NCBI GenBank assembly: GCA_027186245.1
Contig: CP114482.1
Coordinates: 16,139,209-16,203,208 of the forward strand
Source of the DNA: Coriaria nepalensis
Taxonomy: Eukaryota; Streptophyta; Magnoliopsida; Cucurbitales; Coriariaceae
Direction of reading: 5' to 3'
Length of the DNA: 64,000 nt
In this document: piece by piece, positions 26,101-39,052 of the stretch
How the letters are laid out: each line of letters opens with the position of its first letter
Numbering within the stretch: position 1 is the stretch's first letter
Notes under the pieces: generated by a model
Seen by the model: the letters and a program-made list of their open reading frames with translations, nothing else
The model's database searches: none
Told to the model about the DNA's origin: nothing
Program-made: the position numbers and the translations under genes

Positions 26101-29100
26101 AACGAATTCTATTTTCGCCCTTCAATTATTATTTTCTTACATAACTTGTAATTAATATATTGAAGACAACAATGCATTATTTGAGCATTAGAAAGCATAT
26201 GACTCAGTCTTTTCAATCATTAAATTGTTTGAAGGCACTTCGAACCAATTCTCTTTTTGCATTTAAAACGCGACTTTCGTGCATAACTTGCAATTGATCT
26301 ATTGATGGCAACTATGCCTTTTTTAGTGTTCAAGTCATATTTTTGCGTCTCTTTTAGTCAGTAAATCGTTCTAAATCACTTCGAACGAAATTCGGCCTTT
26401 AAACATGACTTTCGTGCGTAACTTGCTGTTGATCTATTGAAGGCAACAATGCATTTTTTTAGCCTTAAAGTCATGTCATTGAGTCTCTTTTAGTCATTAA
26501 ATCATTCTAAATTAATTCGACCGAATTCTATTTTCGCCCTTCAAACATTATTTTCTTACATAACTTCTAATTAATCTATTGAAGACAACAATGCATTATT
26601 TTAGCATTAAAAAGCATATCACTCAGTCTTTTCAATCATTAAATTGTTTGAAGGCACTTCGAACCAATTCTCTTTTTGCATTTAAAACGCGACTTTCGTG
26701 CATAACTTGCAATTGATCAATTGAGGGCAACTATGCATTTTTTAGCGTTCAAGCCATATTTTTGCGTCTCTTTTAGTCAGTAAATCATTCTAAATCACTT
26801 CTTATGAAATTCGGCATTTAAACATGACTTTCGTGCATAACTTGCAGTTGATCTATTGAAGGCATCAATGCATTTGTTTAGCCTTAAAGTCATGTCATTA
26901 AGTCTCTTTTAGTCATTAAATCATTCTAAATTAATTCGAACGAATTCTATTTTCGCCATTCAAATATTATTTTCTTACATAACTTGTAATTAATCTCTTG
27001 AAGACAACACTGCATTATTTTAGCATTAAAAAGCATATCACTCAGTCTTTTCAATCATTAAATTGTTTGAAGGCACTTCGAACCAATTCTCTTTTTGCAT
27101 TTAAAACGCGACTTTCGTGCATAACTTGCAATTGATCAATTGAGGGCAACTATGCATTTTTTAGCGTTCAAGCCATATTTTTGCGTCTCTTTTAGTCAGT
27201 AAATCATTCTAAATCACTTCTTATGAAATTCGGCATTTAAACATGACTTTCATGCATAACTTGCAGTTGATCTATTGAAGGCAACAATGCATTTGTTTAG
27301 CCTTAAAGTCATGTCAATAAGTCTCTTTTAGTCATTAAAACATTCTAAATTAATTCGAACGAATTCTATTTTCGCCATTCAAATATTATTTTCTTACATA
27401 ACTTGTAATTAATCTCTTGAAGACAACACTGCATTATTTTAGCATTAAAAAGCATATCACTCAAGTCTTTTCAATCATTAAATTGTTTGAAGGCACTTCG
27501 AACCAATTCTCTTTTTGCATTTAAAACGCGACTTTAGTGCATAACTTGCAATTGATCTATTGATGGCAACTATGCATTTTTTAGCGTTCAAGTCATATTT
27601 GTGCGTCTCTTTTAGTCAGTAAATCATTCTAAATCACTTCGAACGAAATTCGGCCTTTAAACATGACTTTCGTGCGTAACTTGCAGTTGATCTATTGAAG
27701 GCAACAATGCATTTGTTTAGCCTTAAAGTCATGTCATTGAGTGTCTTTTAGTCATTAAATCATTCTAAATTAATTCGAACGAATTCTATTTTCGCCCTTC
27801 AAACATTATTTTCTTACGTAACTTGTAATTAATCTATTGAAGACAACAATGCATTATTTTAGCATTAAAAAGCATATCACTCAGTCTTTTCAATCATTCA
27901 ATTGTTTGAAGGCACTTCGAACTAATTCTCTTTTTGCATTTCAAACGTGACTTTCATGCGTAACTTGCAATTGATCTATTGATGGCAACTATGCATTTTT
28001 TAGCGTTCAAGCCATATTTTTGTGTCTCTTTTAGTCAGTGAATCATTCTAAATCACTTCGTATGAAATTCGGCATTTAAACATGACTTTCGTGCATAACT
28101 TGCAGTTGATCTATTATACGGAACAATGCATTTCTTTAGCCTTAAATTCCTGTCACTGAGTCTCCTCTAGTCATTAAATCATTCTAAATTAGTTCGAACG
28201 AATTCTATTTTCGGCCTTCAAATATTATTTTCTTACATAACTTGCAATTAATCTATTGAAGACAACACTGCATTAGTTTAGCATTTAAAAGCATATCACT
28301 CAGTCTTGTCAATCATTAAATTGTTTGAAGGCACTTCGAACCAATTCTCTTTTTGCATGTAAAACGCGACTTTCGTGCATAACTTGCAATTGATCTATTG
28401 ATGGCAACAATGCATTTTTTAGCCATCAAGTCATCTTTGCGTCTCTTTTAGTCAGTGAATCATTCTAAATCACTTCGAACGAAATTCGGCCTTTAAACAT
28501 GACTTTCGTGCATAAATTGCAGTTGATCTATTATACGGAACAATGCATGTCTTTAACCTTAAATTCATGTCACTGAGTCTCTTCTAATCATTAAATCATT
28601 CTAAATTAGTTTGAACCAATTCTCTTTTCGCATTTAAAACGCGACTTTCTTGTATAACTTGCAATTGATCTATTGATGGCAACTATGCATTTTTTAACCT
28701 TAAAGTCATCTTTGCGTCTCTTTTAGTCAGTGAATCATTCTAAATTACTTCGAACGAAATTAGGGCTTTAAACATGACTTTCGTGCGTAACTTGCAGTTC
28801 ATCTATTGAAGGCAACAATGCATTTGTTTAGCCTTAAAGTCATGTCATTGAGTCTCTTCTAGTCATTAAATCATTCTAAATTAATTCAAACGAATTCTAT
28901 TTTCGCCCTTCAAACATTATTTTTTTACATAACTTGCAATTAATCTACTGAAGACAACAATGCAGTATTTTAGCATTAAAAAGCATACCACTCAGTCTTT
29001 TCAATCATTAAATTGTTTGAAGGCACTTCGAACGAATTCTCTTTTTACATTTAAAACGCGACCTTAGTGCATAACTTGCAATTGATCTATTGATGGCAAC

Positions 29101-31299
29101 AATGCATTTTTTAGCCTTCAAGTCATCTTTGCGTCTCTTTTAGTCAGTGAATCATTCTAAATCACTTCGAACGAAATTCGGCCTTTAAACATGACTTTCG
29201 TGCATAAATTGCAGTTGATCTATTATACGGAACAATGCATGTCTTTAGCCTTAAATTCATGTCACTGAGTCTCTTCTAATCATTAAATCATTCTAAATTA
29301 GTTCGAACGAATTCTATTTTCGCCATTCAAATATTATTTTCTTACATAACTTGTAATTAATCTATTGAAGACGACACTGCATTATTTTAGCATTAAAAAG
29401 CATATCACTCAGTCTTTTCAATCATTAAATTGTTTGAAGGCACTTCGAACCAATTCTCTTTTTGCATTTAAAACGCGACTTCATGCATAACTTGCAATTG
29501 ATCTATTGATGGCAACTATGCTTTTTTTAGCATTCAAGTCATATTTTTGCGTCTCTTTTAGTCAGTAAATCATTCTAAATCACTTCGAACGAAATTCGGC
29601 CTTTAAACATGACTTTCGTGCGTAACTTGCAGTTGATCTATTGAAGGCAACAATGCATTTGTTTAGCCTTAAAGTCATGTCATTGAGTCTCTTTTAATCA
29701 TTAAATCATTCTAAATTAATTCGAACGAATTCTATTTTTGCCCTTCAAACATTATTTTCTTACATAACTTGTAATTAATCTATTGAAGACAACAATGCAT
29801 TATTTTAGCATTAAAAAGCTTATCACTCAGTCTTTTCAATCATTAAATTGTTTGAAGGCACTTCGAACAAATTCTCTTTTTGCATTTAAAACGCGACTTT
29901 CATGTATAACTTGCAATTGGTCTATTGATGGCAACTATGCATTTTTTAGCCTTAAAGTCATCTTTGCGTCTCTTTTAGTCAGTGAATCATTCTAAATCAT
30001 TTCGAACAAAATTCGGCCTTTAAACATGACTTTAGTGCGTAACTTGCAGTTGATCTACTGAAGGCAACAATGCATTTTTTTAGCCTTAAAGTCATGTCAT
30101 TGAGTCTTTTCTAGTCATTTAATCATTCTAAATTAATTCGAACGAATTCTATTTTCGCCCTTCAAACATTATTTTTTTACATAACTTGCAATTAATCTAC
30201 TAAAGACAACAATGCAGTATTTTATAATTAAAAAGCATATCACTCAGTCTTTTCAATCATTAAATTGTTTGAAGGCACTTCGAACCAATTCTCTTTTTGC
30301 ATTTAAAACGCGACTTTCGTGCATAACTTGCAATTGATCTATTGATGGCAACTATGCATTTTTTAGCATTCAAGCCATATTTTTGCGCCTCTTTTAGTCA
30401 GTAAATCCTTCTAAATCACTTCGTATGAAATTCGGCATTTAAACATGACTTTCGTGCATAACTTGCAGTTGATCTATTATACGGAACAATGCATTTCTTT
30501 AGCCTTAAATTCATGTCACTGAGTCTCTTCTCGTTATTAAATAATTCTAAATTAGTTCGAACGAATTCTATTTTCACCCTTCAAATATTATTTTCTTACA
30601 TAACTTGTAATTAATCTATTGAAGACAACACTGTATTATTTTAGCATTAAAAAGCATATCACTCAGTCTTTTCAATCATTAAATTGTTTGAAGGCACTTC
30701 GAACCAATTCTCTTTTTGCATTTAAAACACGACTTTCGTGTATAACTTGCAATTGATCTATTGATGGCAACTATGCCTTTTTTAGCGTTCAAGTCATATT
30801 TTTGCGTCTCTTTTAGTCATAAATCATTCTAAATCACTTCGAACGAAATTCGGCCTTTAAACATGACTTTCGTGCGTAACTTGCAGTTGATCTATTGAAG
30901 GCAACAATGAATTTGTTTAGCCTTAAAGTCATATCATTGAGTCTCTTTTAGTCATTAAATCATTCTCAAATAATTTCGAACGAATTCTATTTTCGCCCTT
31001 CAAACATCATTTTCTTACATAACTTGTAATTAATCTATTGAAGACAACAATGCATTATTTTAGCATTAAAAAGCATATCACTCAGTCTTTTCAATCATTA
31101 AGTCGTTTCAAGGCACTTCGAACCAATTCTCTTTTTGCATTTAAAACGCGACTTTAGTGCATAACTTGCAATTGATCTATTGATGGCAACTATGCATTTT
31201 TTAGCCTTAAAGTCATCTTTGCGTCTCTTTTAGTCAGTGAATCATTCTAAATCACTTCGAACGAAAATCGGCCTTTAAACATGACTTTCGTGCATAACT
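23166..31299 (+). repeat. Second satellite subfamily, mixed trimers
   Basis: From about 23.2-23.7 kb the units change character. A units gain AGCGTTCAAG in place of AGCCTTAAAG or AGCCATAAAG; B units gain GTCATTGAGTCTC and ATTGAAGGCAACAATG; C units open TTCAAACATT or TTCAAATATT instead of TTCGAACATT and carry ATTGAAGACAAC. An extra A in CTCAAGTCTTTTC marks C units near 23,553, 23,973 and 27,461. Neighbouring trimers are similar but I did not find one clear long period. No gene is visible. Confidence 0.7.
28611..28617 (+). repeat. C-unit loss junction 1 (TTTGAACC form)
   Basis: A B unit ending CTAAATTAGTTTGAAC continues as the end of a C unit, CCAATTCTC, then a T-rich link and an A unit. The C unit expected here is absent, giving an A-B dimer. 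The joint falls in the TTCGAAC-like motif that closes both units. The preceding B unit carries the GCATGTCTTTAACC variant. Confidence 0.85.
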
Positions 31300-31391
31300 T
31301 GCAGTTGATCTATTATACGGAACAGTGCATGTCTTTAACCTCAAATTCATGTCACTGAGTCTCTTCTAATCATTAAATCATTCTAAATTAG

Positions 31392-31398
31392 TTCGAAC
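31392..31398 (+). repeat. C-unit loss junction 2 (TTCGAAC)
   Basis: B-type AAATTAG runs into TTCGAAC and then C-end CCAATTCTC, so one whole C unit is missing. It was copied by the 1,113-bp duplication to the junction at 32,505-32,511. The preceding B unit has GCATGTCTTTAACC, linking it to junction 1. Confidence 0.87.
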
Positions 31399-32504
31399 CA
31401 ATTCTCTTTTTGCATTTAAAACGCGACTTTCGTGCATAACTTGCAATTGATCTATTGATGGCAACTATGCATTTTTTAGCGTTCAAGTCATATTTTTGCG
31501 TCTCTTTTAGTCAGTAAATCATTCTAAATCACTTCGTATGAAATTCGGCATTTAAACATGAATTTCGTGCATAACTTGCAGTTGATCTATTACAGGTAAC
31601 AATGCATTTGTTTAGCCTTAAATTCATGTCACCGAGTCTCTTCTAGTCATTAAATCATTCTAAATTAGTTCGAACGAATTCTATTTTCGCCATTCAAAAA
31701 TTATTTTCTTACATAACTTGTAATTAATCTATTGAAGACAACAATGCATTATTTTAGCATTAAAAAGCATATCACTCAGTCTTTTCAATCATTAAATTGT
31801 TTGAAGGCACTTCGAACCAATTCTCTTTTTGCATTTAAAACGCGACTTTCATGTATAACTTGCAATTGGTCTATTGATAGCAACTATGCATTTTTTAGCC
31901 TTAAAGTCATCTTTGCGTCTCTTTTAGTCAGTGAATCATTCTAAATCACTTCGAACGAAATTCGGCCTTTAAACATGACTTTAGTGCGTAACTTGCAGTT
32001 GATCTACTGAAGGCAACAATGCATTTGTTTAGCCTTAAAGACATGTCATTGAGTCTTTTCTAGTCATTAAATCATTCTAAATTAATTCGAACGAATTCTA
32101 TTTTTGCCCTTCAAACATTATTTTTTTACATAACTTGCAATTAATCTACTAAAGACAACAATGCAGTATTTTAGCATTAAAAAGCATATCACTCAGTCTT
32201 TTCAATCATTAAATTGTTTGAAGGCACTTCGAACCAATTCTCTTTTTGCATTTAAAACGCGACTTTCGTGTATAACTTGCAATTGATCTATTGATGGCAA
32301 CTATGCCTTTTTTAGCGTTCAAGTCATATTTTTGCGTCTGTTTTAGTCAGTAAATCATTCTAAATCACTTCGAACGAAATTCGGCCGTTAAACATGACTT
32401 TCTTGCGTAACTTGCAGTTGATCTATTATACGGAACAGTGCATGTCTTTAACCTCAAATTCATGTCACTGAGTCTCTTCTAATCATTAAATCATTCTAAA
32501 TTAG

Positions 32505-32511
32505 TTCGAAC
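32505..32511 (+). repeat. C-unit loss junction 3 (TTCGAAC)
   Basis: This is the second copy of the junction at 31,392, exactly 1,113 bp downstream, with the same flanking B variant. It therefore arose by duplication and not by a separate deletion. Confidence 0.87.
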
Positions 32512-32659
32512 CAATTCTCTTTTTGCATTTAAAACGCGACTTTCGTGCATAACTTGCAATTGATCTATTGATGGCAACTATGCATTTTTTAGCGTTCAAG
32601 TCATATTTTTGCGTCTCTTTTAGTCAGTAAATCATTCTAAATCACTTCGTATGAAATTC

Positions 32660-35095
32660 GGCATTTAAACATGAATTTCGTGCATAACTTGCAGTTGATC
32701 TATTATAGGTAACAATGCATTTGTTTAGCCTAAAATTCATGTCACCGAGTCTCTTCTAGTCATTAAATCATTCTAAATTAGTTCGAACGAATTCTATTTT
32801 CGCCATTCAAAAATTATTTTCTTACATAACTTGTAATTAATCTATTGAAGACAACAATGCATTATTTTAGCATTAAAAAGCATATCACTCAGTCTTTTCA
32901 ATCATTAAATTGTTTGAAGGCACTTCGAACCAATTCTCTTTTTGCATTTAAAACGCGACTTTCATGTATAACTTGCAATTGGTCTATTGATAGCAACTAT
33001 GCATTTTTTAGCCTTAAAGTCATCTTTGCGTCTCTTTTAGTCAGTGAATCATTCTAAATCACTTCGAACGAAATTCGGCCTTTAAACATGACTTTAGTGC
33101 GTAACTTGCAGTTGATCTACTGAAGGCAACAATGCATTTGTTTAGCCTTAAAGTCATGTCATTGAGTCTTTTCTAGTCATTAAATCATTCTAAATTAATT
33201 CGAACGAATTCTATTTTTGCCTTTCAAACATTATTTTTTTACATAACTTGCAATTAATCTACTAAAGACAACAATGCAGTATTTTAGCATTAAAAAGCAT
33301 ATCACTCAGTCTTTTCAATCATTAAATTGTTTGAAGGCACTTCGAACCAATTCTCTTTTTGCGTTTAAAACGCGACTTTCGTGCATAACTTGCAATTGAT
33401 CTATTGATGGCAACTATGCATTTTTTAGCATTCAAGCCATATTTTTGCGTCTCTTTTAGTCAGTAAATCATTCTAAATCACTTCGTATGAAATTCGGCAT
33501 TTAAACCTGACTTTCGTGCATAACTTGCAGTTGATCTCTTATACGGAAAAACGCATTTCTTTAGCCTTAAATTCATGTCACTGAGTCTCTTCTAGTCATT
33601 AAATCATTCTAAATTAGTTCGAACGAATTCTATTTTCACCCTTCAAATATTATTTTCTTACATAACTTGTAATTAATCTATTGAAGACAACACTGTATTA
33701 TTTTAGCATTAAAAAGCATATCACTCAGTCTTTTCAATCATTAAATTGTTTGAAGGCACTTCGAACCAATTCTCTTTTTGCATTTAAAACGCGACTTTCG
33801 TGTATAACTTGCAATTGATCTATTGATGGCAACTATGCCTTTTTTAGCCATAATGTGATAGTTTTGCGTCTCTTTTAGTCAGTAAATCATTTTAAGTCAC
33901 TTCGTATGAAATTCGGCATTTAAACATGAATTTCGTGCATAACTTGCAGTTGATCTATTATAGGTAACAATGCATTTGTTTAGCCTAAAATTCATGTCAC
34001 CGAGTCTCTTCTAGTCATTAAATCATTCTAAATTAGTTCGAACGAATTCTATTTTCGCCATTCAAAAATTATTTTCTTACATAACTTGTAATTAATCTAT
34101 TGAAGACAACAATGCATTATTTTAGCATTAAAAAGCATATCACTCAGTCTTTTCAATCATTAAATTGTTTGAAGGCACTTCGAACCAATTCTCTTTTTGC
34201 ATTTAAAACGCGACTTTCATGTATAACTTGCAATTGGTCTATTGATAGCAACTATGCATTTTTTAGCCTTAAAGTCATCTTTGCGTCTCTTTTAGTCAGT
34301 GAATCATTCTAAATCACTTCGAACGAAATTCGGCCTTTAAACATGACTTTAGTGCGTAACTTGCAGTTGATCTACTGAAGGCAACAATGCATTTGTTTAG
34401 CCTTAAAGTCATGTCATTGAGTCTTTTCTAGTCATTAAATCATTCTAAATTAATTCGAACGAATTCTATTTTTGCCTTTCAAACATTATTTTTTTACATA
34501 ACTTGCAATTAATCTACTAAAGACAACAATGCAGTATTTTAGCATTAAAAAGCATATCACTCAGTCTTTTCAATCATTAAATTGTTTGAAGGCACTTCGA
34601 ACCAATTCTCTTTTTGCGTTTAAAACGCGACTTTCGTGCATAACTTGCAATTGATCTATTGATGGCAACTATGCATTTTTTAGCATTCAAGCCATATTTT
34701 TGCGTCTCTTTTAGTCAGTAAATCATTCTAAATCACTTCGTATGAAATTCGGCATTTAAACCTGACTTTCGTGCATAACTTGCAGTTGATCTCTTATACG
34801 GAAAAACGCATTTCTTTAGCCTTAAATTCATGTCACTGAGTCTCTTCTAGTCATTAAATCATTCTAAATTAGTTCGAACGAATTCTATTTTCACCCTTCA
34901 AATATTATTTTCTTACATAACTTGTAATTAATCTATTGAAGACAACACTGTATTATTTTAGCATTAAAAAGCATATCACTCAGTCTTTTCAATCATTAAA
35001 TTGTTTGAAGGCACTTCGAACCAATTCTCTTTTTGCATTTAAAACGCGACTTTCGTGTATAACTTGCAATTGATCTATTGATGGCAACTATGCCT
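32660..35095 (+). repeat. Tandem duplication, offset 1,255 bp
   Basis: The segment from about 32,660 to 33,840 recurs from about 33,915 to 35,095. Shared rare variants include GCCTAAAATTCATG, TTTTTGCCTTTCAAAC, AAACCTGACTTTCG, GATCTCTTATACGG and GGAAAAACGCATTTC, all at an offset of 1,255 bp (three trimers minus 2 bp). I noticed no difference between the copies by eye, so this looks like one of the youngest events in the window. The joint between the copies, 33,841-33,929, holds a foreign tract described separately. Confidence 0.87.
33841..33929 (+). repeat. Tract matching an A unit at 22,831-22,919
   Basis: At the joint of the 1,255-bp duplication this A unit reads AGCCATAATGTGATAG and AAATCATTTTAAGTCAC. 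I saw both variants in only one other place, at 22,831-22,919, with the same spacing and 89 identical bases. On the left the flank is of the local GCCTTTTTTAG type, as at 35,090; on the right it is the local ATGAATTTCGTGC type, as at 32,672. The tract is therefore a patch of first-subfamily sequence inside second-subfamily sequence. Conversion, template switching during repair, or loss of intermediate copies could each explain it. Confidence 0.8.
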
Positions 35096-35711
35096 TTTTT
35101 AGCGTTCAAGTCATATTTTTGCGTCTCTTTTAGTCAGTAAATCATTCTAAATTACTTCGAACGAAATTCGGCCGTTAAACATGACTTTCTTGCGTAACTT
35201 GCAGTTGATCTATTGAAGGCAACAATGAATTTGTTTAGCCTTAAAGTCATGTCATTGAGTCTCTTTTAGTCATTAAATCATTCTCAAATAATTTCGAACG
35301 AATTCTATTTTCGCCCTTCAAACATTATTTTTTTACATAACTTGCAATCAATCTACTAAAGACAACAATGCAGTATTTTATAATTAAAAAGCATATCACT
35401 CAGTCTTTTCAATCATTAAATTGTTTGAAGGCACTTCGAACCAATTCTCTTTTTGCATTTAAAACGCGACTTTCGTGCATAACTTGCAATTGATCTATTG
35501 ATGGCAACTATGCATTTTTTAGCATTCAAGCCATATTTTTGCGTCTCCTTTAGTCAGTAAATCATTCTAAATCACTTCGTATGAAATTCGGCATTTAAAC
35601 ATGACTTTTGTGCATAACTTGCAGTTGATCTATTATACGAAACAATGCATTTCTTTAGCCTTAGATTCATGTCACTGAGTCTCTTCTAGTCATTAAATCA
35701 TTCTAAATTAT

Positions 35712-35718
35712 TTCGAAC
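35712..35718 (+). repeat. C-unit loss junction 4 (TTCGAAC)
   Basis: B-type AAATTAT continues through TTCGAAC into CCAATTCTC. One C unit is missing. The preceding B unit has ACGAAACAATGCATTTC and not the GCATGTC variant of junctions 1-3, so this may be an independent loss or an exchange product. Confidence 0.8.
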
Positions 35719-37664
35719 CAATTCTCTTTTTGCATTTAAAACGCGACTTTCGTGCATAACTTGCAATTGATCTATTGATGGCAACTATGCATTTTTTAGC
35801 GTTCAAGTCATATTTTTGCGTCTCTTTTAGTCAGTAAATCATTCTAAATCACTTCGTATGAAATTCGGCATTTAAACATGACTTTTGTGCATAACTTGCA
35901 GTTGATCTTTTATAGGCAACAATGCATTTGTTTAGCTTTAAATTCATGTCACCGAGTCTCTTCTAGTCATTAAATCATTCTCAAATAATTTCAAACGAAT
36001 TCTATTTTCGCCCTTCAAACATTATTTTTTTACATAACTTGCAATTAATCTACTAAAGACAACAATGAAGTATTTTATAATTAAAAAGCATATCACTCCG
36101 TCTTTTCAATCATTAAATTGTTTGAAGGCACTTCGAACCAATTCTCTTTTTGCATTTAAAACGCGACTTTCGTGCGTAACTTGCAATTGATCGATTGATG
36201 GCAACTATGCATTTTTTAGCATTCAAGCCATATTTTTGCGCCTCTTTTAGTCAGTAAATCCTTCTAAATCACTTCGTATGAAATTCGGCATTTAAACATG
36301 ACTTTCGTGCATAACTTGCAGTTGATCTATTATACGGAACAATGCATTTCTTTAGCCTTAAATTCATGTCACTGAGTCTCTTCTCGTTATTAAATAATTC
36401 TAAATTAATTCGAACGAATTCTATTTTTGCCCTTCAAACATTATTTTTTTACATAACTTGCAATTAATCTACTAAAGACAACAATGCAGTATTTTAGCAT
36501 TAAAAAGCATATCACTCAGTCTTTTCAATCATTAAATTGTTTGAAGGCACTTCGAACCAATTCTCTTTTTGCGTTTAAAACGCGACTTTCGTGCATAACT
36601 TGCAATTGATCTATTGATGGCAACTATGCATTTTTTAGCATTCAAGCCATATTTTTGCGTCTCTTTTAGTCAGTAAATCATTCTAAATCACTTCGTATGA
36701 AATTCGGCATTTAAACCTGACTTTCGTGCATAACTTGCAGTTGATCTCTTATACGGAACAACGCATTTCTTTAGCCTCAAATTCATGTCACTGAGTCTCT
36801 TCTAGTCATTAAATCATTCTAAATTAGTTCGAACGAATTCTATTTTCACCCTTCAAATATTATTTTCTTACATAACTTGTAATTAATCTATTGAAGACAA
36901 CACTGTATTATTTTAGCATTAAAAAGCATATCACTCAGTCTTTTCAATCATTAAATTGTTTGACGGCACTTCGAACCAATTCTCTTTTTGCATTTAAAAC
37001 GCGACTTTCGTGTATAACTTGCAATTGATCTATTGATGGCAACTATGCCTTTTTTAGCGTTCAAGTCATATTTTTGCGTCTCTTTTAGTCAGTAAATCAT
37101 TCTAAATCACTTCGAACAAAATTCGGCCTTTAAACATAACTTTCGTGCGTAACTTGCAGTTGATCTATTGAAGGCAACAATGAATTTGCTTAGCCTTAAA
37201 GTCATGTCATTGAGTCTCTTTTAGTCATTAAATCATTCTCAAATAATTTCGAACGAATTCTATTTTCGCCCTTCAAATATTATTTTCTTACATAACTTGT
37301 AATTAATCTATTGAAGACAACACTGTATTATTTTAGCATTAAAAAGCATATCACTCAGTCTTTTCAATCATTAAATTGTTTGAAGGCACTTCGAACCAAT
37401 TCTCTTTTTCCATTTAAAACGCGACTTTAGTGCATAACTTGCAATTGATCTATTGATGGCAACTATGCATTTTTTAGCCTTAAAGTCATCTTTGCGTCTC
37501 TTTTAGTCAATGAATCGTACTAAATCACTTCGAACGAAATTCGGCCTTTAAACATGACTTTCGTGCATAACTTACAGTTGATCTTTTATACGGAACAATG
37601 CATGTCTTTAGCCTTAAATTCATGTCACTGAGTCTCTTCTAATCATTAAATCATTCTAAATTAG

Positions 37665-37671
37665 TTCGAAC
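37665..37671 (+). repeat. C-unit loss junction 5 (TTCGAAC)
   Basis: This has the same structure as junctions 2 and 3, with a GCATGTCTTTAGCC B unit upstream. One C unit is missing between the B unit and the following A unit. Confidence 0.85.
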
Positions 37672-38839
37672 CAATTCTCTTTTTGCATTTAAAACGCAAC
37701 TTTCGTGTATAACTTGCAATTGATCTATTGATGGCAACTATGCATTTTTTAGCCTTATAGTCATCTTTGCGTCTCTTTTAGTCAGTGAATCATTCTAAAT
37801 CACTTCGAACGAAATTAGGCATTTAAACATGACTTTCGTGCGTAACTTGCAGTTGATCTATTGAAGGCAACAACGAATTTGTTTAGCCTTAAAGTCATGT
37901 CATTGAGTCTCTTTTAGTCATTAAATCATTCTCAAATAATTTCGAACGAATTCTATTTTCGCCCTTCAAACATTATTTTCTTACATAACTTGCAATTAAT
38001 CTATTGAAGACAACAATGCATTATTTTAGCATTAAAAAGCATATCACTTAGTCTTTTCAATCATTAAGTTGCTTGAAGGCACTTTGAACCAATTCTCTTT
38101 TTCCATTTAAAACGCGACTTTAGTGCGTAACTTGCAATTGATCTATTGATGGCAACTATGCATTTTTTAGCCTTAAAGTCATCTTTGCGTCTCTTTTAGT
38201 CAATGAATCATTCTAAATCACTTCGAACGAAATTCGGCCTTTAAACATGACTTTCGTGCGTAACTTGCAGTTGATCTATTGAAGGCAACAATGCATTTGT
38301 TTACCTTTAAAGTCATGTCATTGAGTCTCTTTTAGTCATTAAATCATTCTAAATTAATTCGAACGAATTCTATTTTTGCCCTTAAAACATTATTTTCTTA
38401 CATAACTTGTATTTAATCTATTGAAGACAACAATGCATTATTTTAGCATTAAAAAGCATATCACTCAGTCTTTTCAATCATTAAATTGTTTGAAGGCACT
38501 TCGAACCAATTCTCTTTTTGCATTTAAAACGCGACTTTCGTGCATAACTTGCAATTGATCTATTGTTGGCAACTATGGATTTTTTAGCATTCAAGTCATA
38601 TTTTTGCGTCTCTTTTAGTCAGTAAATCATTCTAAATCACTTCGAACGAAATTCGGCCTTTAAACATGACTTTCGTGCATAACTTGCAGTTGATCTATTA
38701 TAGGCAACAATGCATTTGTTTAGCCTTAAATTCATGTCACCGAGTCTCTTCTAGTCATTAAATCATTCTAAATTAGTTCGAACGAATTATATTTTCGCCA
38801 TTCAAAAATTATTTTCTTACATAACTTGTAATTAATCTA

Positions 38840-39052
38840 TTGAAGACAACAATGCATTATTTTAGCATTAAAAAGCATATCACTCAGTCTTTTCAATCAT
38901 TAAATTGTTTGAAGGCACTTCGAACCAATTCTTTTTTTGCATTTAAAACGCGACTTTCATGTATAACTTGCAATTGGTCTATTGATGGCAACTATGCATT
39001 TTTTAGCCTTAAAGTCATCTTTGCGTCTCTTTTAGTCAGTGAATCATTCTAA
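38840..39052 (+). repeat. C-A segment that stays open in one frame
   Basis: This stretch from mid-C to the end of A has no stop in one forward frame for 70 codons. The same frame is open at 29,783, 31,732, 32,845 and 34,100 in sister copies. It is satellite and not a gene: the first codon is TTG, the first ATG comes four codons later, there is no promoter or flanking unique sequence, and other trimers close the frame with stops. The open frame depends on the local 2-bp-shorter GTCATCTTTGCG form of the A unit. Confidence 0.85.

Larger units (their letters stand above)
31300..33360 (+). repeat. Tandem duplication, offset 1,113 bp
   Basis: About 0.94 kb from 31,300 to about 32,250 recurs from about 32,413 to 33,360. 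Markers include GGAACAGTGCATGTC, AACCTCAAATTC, GTCACCGAGTCTC and GGTAACAATGC. The period of 1,113 bp is three trimers (1,257 bp) minus one C unit (142 bp) and minus the 2-bp deletion of the GTCATCTTTGCG type of A unit. The copies look nearly identical. Confidence 0.82.
30170..36412 (+). repeat. Dispersed copy pair within the array, offset about 5,853 bp
   Basis: About 380 bp ending near 30,560 recur ending near 36,412. TTTTATAATTAAAAAGC, GCGCCTCTTTTAG, AAATCCTTCTAAATC and TCTCGTTATTAAATAATTC are shared in order, the last at 30,531 and 36,384. The offset of 5,853 bp is near 14 trimers. The span given covers both copies; the sequence between them is ordinary mixed trimers. Confidence 0.65.

Noticed and set aside
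29783..29995. A 70-codon open frame, repeated almost unchanged at 31,732, 32,845, 34,100 and 38,840
   Set aside because: The frame begins at TTG, with the first ATG four codons later, and it lies wholly inside C and A satellite units. Its conservation follows from the copying of the satellite. There is no promoter, no flanking unique sequence and no recognisable domain, and most other trimers carry stops in the frame.
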